From: Euphorbia lathyris
Lineage: Eukaryota; Streptophyta; Magnoliopsida; Malpighiales; Euphorbiaceae
DNA length: 64,000 bases
NCBI RefSeq assembly: GCF_963576675.1
Contig: NC_088914.1
Span: 21,369,001-21,433,000 of the forward strand
Reading direction: 5' to 3'
Below the pieces are notes generated by a model. That model did no database searches and was not told where the DNA came from. It worked only from the letters and a program-made list of their open reading frames with translations. Positions 31,750-41,973 of this stretch are shown piece by piece (position 1 is the stretch's first letter; the number at the start of each line of letters is the position of its first letter). The position numbers were made by a program, and so were the translations under genes.

Positions 31750-34700
31750 ATGCAGGTAAGCCTGAGATGTGCCGAGAAGTCAAAGATGTGGTATATTGAC
31801 AGCGCATGCTCGAGGCATATGACTGGTGATGAAACTCAGTTCATCACGTTTGAGCGTAAACGAGGAGGAAGTGTAAGTTTTGGAGACAACAAGAAGGGTA
31901 AGATAGTAGGGTCAGGAACCATTGGAGGTAATCCTACTATTGAATCTGTCTCCCTAGTCAGCGGACTCAAATATAACTTACTCAGCGTAGCTCAGCTATA
32001 TGACAATGGGAGAAAAGTTATATTTGATGCTACTGGATGTAAAATATACGAGGGTGAATCAAATGAGTTAATTTTAACTGCCCCTCGCATAGATAATGTC
32101 TTTATGCTAGACTTAGAGAAAAAGTTTTCAAAAACTGTATGCTTAGTATCAAAGGAAGAAAATTCCTGGCTATGGCACATGAGACTTGGTCATGTAAGCA
32201 TGGACCTCCTGGCCAAATTAGCAAGAAAGCAATTGGTTGAGGGACTGCCTGAACTTAAATTTGAAAAAGATCAATTATGCCACGCTTGCCAAGCTGGAAA
32301 ACAAACCAAACAATCTTTTCACAGCAAAAATATTGTCTCAACTAAGCGTCCGTTAGAGTTACTACACTTGGATCTCTTCGGTCCAGTCCAGCCGCTGAGT
32401 CTGGGTGGAAGAAGATTTTCCTTGGTCATTGTAGATGACTTCTCTCGGTACACGTGGGTCATCTTGCTGAGTAGCAAGGATGAGACCTTTGAGATATTTT
32501 CAAATTTGGTTAGAAAAATTGAAAATGATAAAGACCTAAAATTAGCTCACATCCGTAGCGATAACGGTGGAGAATTCAAAAACCAAAAGTTTGTTGAATT
32601 CTGTGAAGCCAGCGGCATTGACCACAATTTTTCTGCTCCTAGAACACCTCAACAAAATGGGGTTGTTGAAAGGAAGAACAGAACTCTGGTTGAAATAGCC
32701 AAGACAATGCTGGATGAGCATAGGCTTCCAAAGTATTTTTGGGGAGAGGCTGTCAACACAGCGTGCTATATTCTTAATAGGGCTCTAGTTAGACCTATAT
32801 TAAAGAAAACCCCCTATGAACTTTGGAAAGGACGAAAGCCCAACATTGGATACTTTCGTGCCTTTGGCTGTAAATGTTTTATTTTAAATACCAAAGATAG
32901 CTTAGCAAAGTTTGACTCAAAAGCTGATGAGGCTATCTTTTTGGGCTACTCAACAAACAGCAAAGCATACAGAGTTTTTAATAAGTGAACTCAAGTTCTA
33001 GAAGAGTCAGTACATGTGGAGTTCGACGAAACTAACCCTGCAGGTAGATACCAGTCGCTGACCGAGGATGATCCACACTCAGTAACCGCTGACCAAGAAC
33101 CAGCTACTGAGTCATTCACTAAAAGGCTGACCAAGAGTAAGAGTGAACCTAAGATTACTTTCACTGGCCCATCTACTTCTGCAGAGATTGTTGAAACACA
33201 GACAGCACAAGACATAAATCTACCCAAAGAGATAAGGATTCCAAGAGGGCACTCAAAGAGTGCAATCCTTGATTCTGCTGGGAATACCCTGATGACGAGG
33301 AATCAACTCAGGAAGTACCTCAGCAATGTGGCCTTCGTCTCAGTACAGGAACCTAAGAACTTCGCTGATGCTGAGGAAGATGAATTCTGGATGAGCGCAA
33401 TGCAAGAGGAACTTGACCAATTCAGAAGAAACGATGTATGGGAGCTAGTGCCACATCCAAGGAGTCAGAAGACCATTGGAACAAGATGGGTCTTCCGCAA
33501 CAAAATGGATGAGCAAGGAAATGTAGTCAGGAACAAAGCAAGGCTTGTAGCTCAGGGCTACAGTCAGCAAGAAGGTATTGACTACGGTGAGACCTTTGCC
33601 CCAGTGGCAAGGCTAGAAGCTATTAGGATCTTATGTGCATATGCATCTTACATGAACTTTAAATTATTCCAAATGGATGTCAAACGTGCATTTCTTAATG
33701 GAGTTATAAACGAGGAGGTTTATGTTAATCAACCTCCAGGTTTTGAGGACCCTAAATTCCCAAACCACGTTTATAAACTCAAAAAGGCTTTGTACGGCCT
33801 CAAGCAAGCACCACGTGCTTGGTATGAGAGGCTGACCAGTTTTCTGCTGACTAGAAATTACGTCAGAGGCAAAGCTGATACAACCTTATTCATTAAGAAA
33901 AAGGGTAAAGATACCCTGCTGGCCCAAATTTATGTTGATGATATAATATTTGGTGCAACTAACGAATCAATGTGCAAGGAGTTTAGCAAACAAATGCAGA
34001 CTGAGTTTGAAATGTCCATGATGGAAGAACTCAACTTCTTCCTCGGTCTTCAAATTAAACAAGGAAAGAATGGCATCTTCATCAGTCAAGCCAAATATGC
34101 CAAGGAGATATTAAAGAAATATGATTTGGAAAATTGCAAGCCAATATCCACTCCTATGGGCACTGACATTGTCCTATGCGCTGACGAGAATGGTAAGTCG
34201 GTAGACAGCAAATTATATCGAGGTATGATAGGCTCTCTACTTTACTTAACAGCAAGCAGACCGGATATTCAGTTTTCAGTATGCTACTGTGCTAGATATC
34301 AATCTAACCCTAAGGAATCTCATTACATTGCTGTAAAAAGAATCCTTAGATATTTGCAAAGCTCAGTGAACGAAGGTTTATGGTATCCCAATACTCATGA
34401 TTTCACACTCATCGGATACACTGACGCTGATTATGGACGGGATAAGCTGGAACGTAAAAGCACCTCTGGAGGATGTCACTTCTTAGGAAGCTGTCTTGTA
34501 TCCTGGTTCAGCAAAAAGCAGGCGCCAGTAGCCTTGTCTACCACTGAAGCTGAGTACATTGCTGCTGGTCATTGTGTTGCTCAAGTCCTATGGATTAAGC
34601 AACAGCTTGAAGACTATGGTGTTCAAACAAAGACAATTGAAGTCAAATGTGACAACAAAAGTGCAATTGATCTTTCAAAGAACCCAATTCAACACAGCAA

Positions 34701-34878
34701 AATGAAGCATGTCAGCATCAGACATCACTTCATTAGAGATCATGTACTCAAGGGAGAGATCAAGCTGACCTTTGTCCCAACGGACGAGCAGCTTGCGGAT
34801 ATCTTCACGAAGCCACTGGCCCATGAGCAGTTCAGCATACTGAGAGCAGCTATTGGTATGTTTAATCCTCTTCAGTAA
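31750..34878 (+). pseudogene. Element Y pol (protease, integrase, RT, RNase H), one nonsense codon
   Basis: Starts MQVSLRCAE, five bases after the gag stop and in a different frame. Protease [15 protein letters not shown]; integrase HxxxH..CHAC, then DLFGPVQ, SDNGGEF and [10 protein letters not shown]; reverse transcriptase [11 protein letters not shown] and [10 protein letters not shown]; RNase [21 protein letters not shown] and KCDNKSAID. All catalytic landmarks are present. A TGA at 32986-32988 replaces an arginine codon at the end of the integrase part (CGA to TGA type change) and the frame then continues to 34878. Pol copies the RNA and inserts the DNA. Confidence 0.94.
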
Positions 34879-35350
34879 ATTCCTGAACTAAATGAATATA
34901 CATGCTGAGTGAATTACTATGCTGAATGATTGTTTTTGCTGAGTACTCATTGAAATTAATTGAACAGAAAATACTGAGTAAATTTGCACACTGAGTAAGT
35001 TAGTTTAAACTTAGAAATAATCCCTTTATGCAATACTGACCACTCAGAATATGAAACGCTTAGTATTCTAATCGCTGAGTGTTAGATCCGTTAGAATAAA
35101 TGCAAAAGCACGCGTATAGCCACCTAGGATGACGTACGCGCCGAATGTGTCATAAATGCCAGGATCATTGTCGGTTCACAATCCCGAGGCAAAACTTACA
35201 CATGGATTCGTTAAGATCCACACTTCACCGCTATAAATAATGGGTAAATTCCCATTGTTTTCTCTTTACGACTACCGAATTCTAAGGCAAAGAAAGCTTT
35301 CTCTCTAAAAAAAAAAAATTCTCAAAGCTTTCCAAACGCATCCTTCAACT
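34879..35350 (+). other. Element Y pol-ORF3 spacer
   Basis: 472 bp between pol stop and ORF3 start, almost the same length as in element A (471 bp). Non-coding; the distal half holds the candidate ORF3 promoter. Confidence 0.7.
35138..35260 (+). promoter_or_regulatory. Candidate internal promoter of element Y ORF3
   Basis: A 25-bp block at 35138-35162 (starts GCGCCGAAT, contains TGTCATAAATG) is identical to the block at 41942-41966 of element X. Sixty-nine bases later TATAAATA stands at 35232-35239, 112 bp before the ORF3 ATG. The dyad AATGGGTAAATTCCCATT directly follows the TATA box. The sequence between block and TATA is diverged between X and Y, so the conservation is of sites and spacing. 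Confidence 0.65.
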
Positions 35351-36983
35351 ATGACTAAAGTTTCCTTCAACATTTCCGGTGCTGGCCACCCTAAGCCCAG
35401 CTCCAATGAAACTTCCAGGCAAACCTCTGTGCCGGAATCTACCAAGGTCACCTCGCCGAGCAAAGGAAAAACTGGCCAAACCTCCTCTGGTAAGGGAAAG
35501 CCTGAAAAAGTCAGGACCTATTCAAAGGTCTTCGAAAACGTCCGAGAATGGAAGGTTGAGCCCTCAAGATGGGTATCTGAAGCCTTCGTACAATCCTCCT
35601 AGAAAAAGAAGGTTGGTTAAGGCATGTGAGAAGACAGTCAGTGAGCCTCCTGTACAACCACCAAGTCTTCCTGACTTCGTTATTCAAAAGCCAACCCAGG
35701 ACCCTTCTGCTCTGAAGCTAAAAAATTTCAAACGACAACAACCTTCTACTGCATCGGCATCTATAGAAAAGTAAGCCTCTGTTTCTTCTCAACAGGAACA
35801 TGCCGACTTAAGTGCTTCCGCCACCTCAACAAGTCAGGTTGAGGCGATTACTGTCAATGCTGTTCATCCAAGCATTGTGCTGACTCCAAATGTATCTGCA
35901 CCCGTCAGCACCGACAGTATTCGAATTTCTACTTCTCCAATCAACAACTCTGCTGATCAATCAACCCTACCAGAATCTCAAGTGCAGATTGGAACAACAC
36001 TTCCAGTCACTGACCATGTCATTCCTTTGACTTCTCCTTCCACCGGTCATACTGATGCATCTGGACAATTGAATGAAGGTTCCTTAAGCTACATGAATGT
36101 CACTGAGTCTGGCAAACGCATCATCAACTCAGTACAAACCTTGATCAAAGACCTTCAACAATCGTCTACTCCTGCTGCTGGGTCTTCTAATATAGAGACT
36201 ACTCAGCTTTCCCAAGTAACTCAGCTTCTAAACGAAGTTAAGGGATTTAAGGACTTGCTGAGTATCATCATCTCCTATCAAACACAGCAAGCTAAGCAGG
36301 ATTCAATCGCCAAGCTGGCCGAGATCCAGCTGACAACTGTGCAACACTTAAACGCTCTACAACAGCAAGTACAGAACTTGTCAGCTGTGAACCCTGGATA
36401 TGCAACTTCTGATGAAGTAAAGATGCTCTTTGCTCAGCTTCACACCGAGCAACTCAAGACCAATGAGCAAATGGTTTCTTACTCTCAGTGCTCAGTGGAG
36501 CAAATTGGTGAAGCTGTTCGATTGCTGAATCTGAACAAGCAGGAGATGGACACTGACGCAATGAAACAAAACGAGATGCTGTCTATCACAAGACAAACCT
36601 TCAATCACATACGTCACACAAATGTTCAGCGTCAGTACTTTGACACCTACTTACTCAAAACCTTTCATCAAGTCATTGCTGGACTGACTGACGCGCTTAT
36701 ATGGATTGGTAAGTCTGAAGCTTTCATCGTTAGTATGATCAGCGCTGCCGCACTCAATATACCTGATGAAGTCTCAAATCAGGGAGTTGCCATTTTTTAT
36801 GGTGTCAATGAAAGTGCTGACCGACTTAAAGCGCTGTCCAACGAACTAACCAGGGCTGTCTTAACCGACAGCTTTAGGATTCCTCCTCCCGATGCTGACA
36901 AAACGGGGGAGAAAGAACAAGCGAGAACACAACCAAGAACACAGCATGGATCTAGTCAATCCCAACAAAAGAAAAAGAAATAG
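35351..36983 (+). pseudogene. Element Y ORF3, conserved N-terminal domain deleted
   Basis: ATG 35351 opens a 77-codon stretch ending EPSRWVSEAFV, which matches the start of the conserved domain in X and A. The frame then stops at 35602. The protein resumes in another frame with PPRKRRLVKACEK, a region that should come after the domain, so about 250 codons were deleted near 35590. A stop lies at 35772-35774. The long C-terminal frame (35877-36983) has Q-rich helical repeats, VTESGKRI, SQCSVEQIGEAVRLLNLNK and ALIWIGKSEAF, ending in a lysine run. No membrane segment is visible. Confidence 0.8.
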
Positions 36984-37525
36984 ATATAGGCTAGCTCAGT
37001 ATAGACTAAGTATGATGTAATCTATATGCCTTGTCTTTAAGTTTTGTTTGTAAACACTGACTACCGATATCAATATATCATACCTGCATCTTTCACTCTA
37101 TTCCTGAGCTATGATATATGTTGCTGTGTACTAAGTTATTATGTATCTTCAAATTGAATCAGCTATGTCTAACACTTGTAAAACTTATTGATTGAACCCA
37201 ATACTGATAACATGTTTGACATTGACTTATATGCTTATATAACATTGTCTTATAAAACTCATTGAACAACAATTTACTCAGCGCCCTCTGAATGATAAAA
37301 CCTTCCGCTTAAACACTGAGTAAAATAGAATATGTTAACATGAACTGACCTATCTGAAAAACTGACCTTAGACTTACTCGATTAAACCTTTAAATGTTTA
37401 GAGTAAAACTAAGTCAGTAGCTCAACCCTTACGGGGGAGTTTGCTAAGTTAGGTCAACTATCATGGGGGAGCTCAATACTGAGTTCCTCGCTGAATAGTT
37501 TTGCCAACATCAAAATGGGGGAGTT
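36984..37525 (+). other. Element Y 3' untranslated region with repeated polypurine tracts
   Basis: GGGGGAG occurs at 37433-37439, 37465-37471 and 37517-37523, the last one directly before the 3' LTR and thus the true primer. A further copy lies in the ORF3 end at 36905-36911. Distances from the last tract are 52, 84 and 612 bp, close to the 52, 88 and 558 bp in element A. Confidence 0.8.
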
Positions 37526-38871
37526 TGTTGAAACAGCTTTCCACATAATTTTGATTTGACAAAATTGTTTAAGTATAATTGAAAAACATATTCTAAACAC
37601 ACTAAGTTTAAATGCTTTGATTTATTCTACTAATGTGTTTGTTCAATGTTGAGTTAAATTATTTATAAGACACAAGAATTAAAAGGCCCAAGCCCAATAC
37701 GAAAGTCAAAGCCCAAGTCAAACAACTCAAGACAACTCGGCCCGCGTTTATCAAAACGATGTCGCTGTGTGCAAAACGCAACTCAGCATGAGAAGGATCT
37801 AGAAGACCTTCAGGGAACAACTTCGGAACGAAGCTGCTGAGTTGATTCGACAAAGCGTACAAGACAGCAGCTGGCTAAGGAAAACTTCCAGACAAAGTAT
37901 TTCCACTTTGGGTAAAGTTCAGACGAAACAGTATGATGTCTAGTTGACTTTACCATAAAAGGAGAGACATTCTCCCGAGCTGACCAAAAGCTGACCGAGG
38001 ACAGAAGATACACAAATCTGATTGGCCGAGAGCTCTGAGCAAGTCAGGATGATAACGACAGGAAGCCGTTTCCCTCCAACGGTTATTTCGAAATTCGAAA
38101 TGACCGATGCCTCAAGACGTCTCTATAAATAGTGCCATCAGAAGCTTCATTCCACACAGAACTTGATCAAGCCATTACGCTGACCAAATTTCTACACAAG
38201 TTCTGCAAGAAAGAAGCAAAGCAATCTTACACTACATTTCATATATTTGTGTAAAAGTCTAGAGTGATTATTCAATCATCTAAGGTGTCTTAGCATTCAT
38301 TGTTTAGGACAAACACTTATCATTTCTAGAGATTAGAAAGGAGAGGCTGAGTACTCGGTTATAGTACTCAGCAAGAGATTAGAATTGAGTAGAGGTATAG
38401 AGGAAGGTACTCTTGTTATACTCAGTTGCTAAGATTGTAAAAGGTTTGAGGCTCTACCTTTAAAGAGCTCAGTAGAGGATTCGAAATCTCGAAACGTGTT
38501 CCGGGGACAGGACGTAGGCTTAGAAGAAGCCGAACCTGGATAAATCTGCTGAGTAACGTATTTCTTACCTTAAACTCCTTATATATATTGCTTGCTTAAA
38601 TAACCAAAAACTGACCAAGTAAAGAGGTCAAGCTGAGTTGTGCGCATCGAACATCTGAGCTCAGGAATAGACTTTAAGTGCTATCTCCTGACTCAAGTCA
38701 AGAAACTGACCTAGTCACCAGTTGACTAAGCCAGTATCTTACTGATCACTCAGCGCCGCTGTTAAAACCTTTTCTCTTAAGAAAAGAAGTTTGCCCAAAA
38801 TTAATTAAAAAGTTTAAATAGTTCCTAACCCCCCCTTGGAACTATACTTGCAACGTTATAAGGGACCAACA
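37526..38871 (+). mobile_element. Element Y 3' LTR, 1,346 bp
   Basis: Begins TGTTGAAACAGC and ends GGGACCAACA, with TATAAATA at 38124-38131. It is followed by the target duplication AGTTT. It is slightly shorter than the 5' LTR because of small gaps in the C-run and near GATAACGAC. Confidence 0.95.
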
Positions 38872-41758
38872 AGTTTTGATGAGTACATTTGGAGTTGACT
38901 TGTACTCTCCCGAAGACCTGTGAAGACTTCCATGCCATCGGACATAGTGGAAGCGGGGATCTTAATATTAGCACTGAGCATGCTTAGCAGATATTCTTGA
39001 GATTTCCCGATCCAAGTGATAGACTCTATCATCTGGGCATATGATTGATGATACATCCTGAGCAGGGCAGTGTCATATTGTTGACGTTGAGTGTTGGTGT
39101 GCTTGACCTACTTAAGGGTAGATTGAGTGCATTGCAGAATCTCATTTGTCTTCACAAGGTCAGTGTCCATTTCCTCTTTATTCAGATTAAGTAAGCAAAT
39201 GGCTTCACCGATCTGTTCGATGGAACATTGGGAGGAGGAGGAGATTAGGTCACGAGCTCCGGTCAGCTCAGAGGTCAGCTGGGAAAAATATTGATTAACA
39301 TCAGCAGAGGTTGCATATGTTGAGTTCACAGCTGATAAGGCATTGAGTTGATATTGGATGGCGTTCATATGATTCACCATCATCAGTTGGAGTTCGGCCA
39401 GCTTTACGATAGACTCTTGCTTGGGCTGTTGAGAAGCAAAAGAGGTCATGACACTCATCAAGTCTTTGAGACCTTTGATTTCAGTGAGAAGCTGAGTGAC
39501 AGACGAGAGTTGTGTTGGCTCAACATGAACAGACCCAACAGCATCAGCCTGTGTTTGATGAATGTCCTAAAGTAGTGCTTGAGCTGAGTCGATAATCTTC
39601 CTGCCAGACTCAGAAGCATTTAAGTAGGCATAGGATTCATCAGGTTGTGGTTCAAAGGCCGGAATCTTGTCAGCACCGGATGGAGGAGGTGTTTGGTGCT
39701 GAGAAGTAGAGGTGCTAGCTTGATCAACAGCTGCACTTTTATCCAGGTCAGCAGCAGGAGCTGACTGGTTTTCATTCTGCTTTGTTGGAAGATGTGGATC
39801 AGCAGAGATATTGACCTGCTCAGTATCAGTCTGAAGTTGAGTAGATTTTGAAGGTTGAGGCAGTTCCAAACTGACTTGAGCAGGAGTTTCCTTTGCTAAC
39901 TCATTATCTTGGGCAGCAGGAACTTCGAGCACTTGCTCGGTAGAGATAGGACCATGAGGAGCTGTGGGGTCGGCTTATTCCTCAGCTTGAGAAACAAAGG
40001 CTTGTTTTTCCTTTATTTGATCTGGAGTTGGTTCAGGGACAGTTGAGAAGAATTGAAACTGAAGTTTGGTGAGGTTGGTGATTGGATCCCTTAGTGGAGA
40101 CTCATCCAGTAGGTCGATGAATCTTGGTTTCAGAGCCTTACGCTTGATCCGCTTGCCTGAGCTGTCCTTATTTATTTGAGGAGAGGGGTTAGCAGCAATG
40201 GAGTCAAGGGACTCAGAGGCGGAGTTAGGACCAAGGTCGGCATCAAGGCCTTCCACAACTTTGTCATTCATTGGTTGCTCAGCTTGGTTTTCAGTTTGCT
40301 CAGCAGCAGCATGCACACTTGGCTCAGCAGATCCTGTCTTATCAGCTTGAGACTGACCTCCAATATCACCCAGTTCTTCCTCCTGGTCAGTAGGAGTCTT
40401 CTCAAGGTCAATTTCTTGACTCCGCACAAAGTGTGATTCAGGAGTGACCACTAAGTCAAGTGGGTTAGCTTCAATCGGCGTTAACCTAGAGGTTTTCTTC
40501 CTCTTCAGAGGCATTTTAGGGGTTTCCTCACTTTCTTCCTCAGGCTCAACTTGCCTTTTCTGTTTCTCCGCTGACTTAGATTCCCCTTGAGCTTGCTCAT
40601 CAGCAGCTTTCTTTACACTAGAGATTATCCGAATCTTCCTCGGAGCTGTGTTAACATCTCTTGCGGACTAATCAGCTTTCCGCTTCTTATCTTGCCTGGT
40701 TCGGTCAGCAGGTTCCTTTTCAATCATTATCTTCTTCTCTTTCTTGGTCGGCACATCCTGTGCTTCTTCAACCATATTATCCCCTTCTTCATTTTCTTCT
40801 TCAACTGCTGCCCCCTTTCCTTTCTTGGGCTTTATGGGTTGGTTATAGGCTAGCCCAAACAGCAGTGCCGCTATGATTTCTGTACCCCAAATTTCAATTT
40901 CTTCGACTGTGCTCACCTGGTGGTCCTGAAGAATTTTTGTGATGAGGGAGCCCATCCTGAGTTTCCCTGTACTTCGTTGGAATGCGCCGATAAGGAAGAC
41001 GGGCATGTTGAGTGGTTGGTAGGTCAGCATATGCTAGATGAAGCATTGCTCAAAATTGGAAGCTGAGGAGTAGGAGTTGATCTTAGGCAATAGGAAGTTG
41101 GTCAGGATGTAATGAGCCATTTTCTGAGGCTGACCCATGCAAGTACTGGCAATTTCGCCTTTATGGTTCTTTGGTTTACAGAACTCAACAGGATAGTCAA
41201 CTTTCGCGTAGTCGTTCATTGTCTTGAGTTCTGAACCTTTGGCCTTCAGCTTTAGCAGAGTTGCGAGATAGGACAGAGTGATTGTGATGTCCTTGCCTTT
41301 GACTTTGGTGATTAAGTGGTCAACATTATCCTCGTTAACCTTGAGATTTTCATAAAATTCTCTTACCAACTGTGGGTAAGTGGTACCGGGGAGAGAGAAT
41401 AGCTCGGTCCAGCCATTCTTGGATATCCACTCGCAAAATGGTTTCTCAGCCTCCACGAACCCTTTGGAGAACCAACGGCAACGGACAACCTCACACTTCT
41501 GAGCGTATTTATAGACAGGGAGAAATACCTTCTCCTTTGGTTGCTTGTTTTTCTTGTCCTTCTTCTTTCTCGAAGGTGTTGCTTGGTCAACTTTAAGGTT
41601 TTTGGTCGAAGTGTTGACTTAGATTGGTCATGCTGACCATCCCCTTGAGACTCAGTTGAGGTCTCCTCATAGTCCTGCTCAGCAGGAGATGGGGGATTTA
41701 TATCCGAGCGATTATCATCGTATTGCTCGTCGGAGCGGTTCTGGGAATCGTCGGACAT
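38872..41758 (-). pseudogene. Element X ORF3, main part (conserved domain plus long C-terminal region)
   Basis: Starts at ATG 41758 (MSDDSQNRSDE). After a frameshift near 41570 it carries the conserved domain: EKPFCEWISKNGW, YPQLVREFYENL, VKGKDITI, CMGQPQKMAHY, LIGAFQRS. It then has charged linkers with KRKKTSR-type basic clusters and a C-terminal part with SSQCSIEQIGEAICLLNLNK and ITWIGKSQEY, matching element Y. Stops at about 41031, 40668, 39975, 39567 and 39108 break it. Thus X has both the domain of A and the C-terminal region of Y, so it shows the full-length architecture. The frame is cut by element Y at 38877 and resumes at 28592. Confidence 0.82.
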
Positions 41759-41841
41759 AATTTTCTTGAGGATTTTTGAGAGATTTGAAGATTAGGGATT
41801 AGAGATACAAAATCAAATGCCTAAGATTTCAGACCTAAAGA

Positions 41842-41966
41842 GGAGTTAGTGGGAATTTTTCCACTATTTATAGAAGTTCCGAGTTGATCTGATAGGTCGG
41901 AACGGTGGTTTGATCTCGAGATGATCAATCGACAGTTATCTCTGGCATTTATGACACATTCGGCGC
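41842..41966 (-). promoter_or_regulatory. Candidate internal promoter of element X ORF3
   Basis: TATAAATA at 41865-41872 (plus-strand TATTTATA), 107 bp before the ORF3 ATG. The 25-bp block at 41942-41966 is identical to that of element Y and lies 69 bp from the TATA box, as in Y. The dyad AGTGGAAAAATTCCCACT follows the TATA box. Element Z is inserted eight bases beyond the block, at 41974. Confidence 0.65.
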
Positions 41967-41973
41967 ATGTGTT

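Larger units (their letters stand above)
28593..38871 (+). mobile_element. Element Y: full-length family 2 (Sirevirus-like) copia element
   Basis: Complete 10,279-bp element: LTR 28593-29944, primer site, gag, pol, ORF3, polypurine tract, LTR 37526-38871. It is flanked by AGTTT at 28588-28592 and 38872-38876. It lies inside the third ORF of element X in opposite orientation. The two LTRs differ at roughly 15-18 positions by eye (about 1.3 percent), so insertion is fairly recent. It carries one stop in gag and one in pol and an internally deleted ORF3, so it is not autonomous as read here. Confidence 0.95.

Noticed and set aside
35351..36983. Reading ORF3 as a retroviral envelope gene because of its place after pol
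   Set aside because: No signal peptide, cleavage site or hydrophobic anchor can be seen in any of the three copies.
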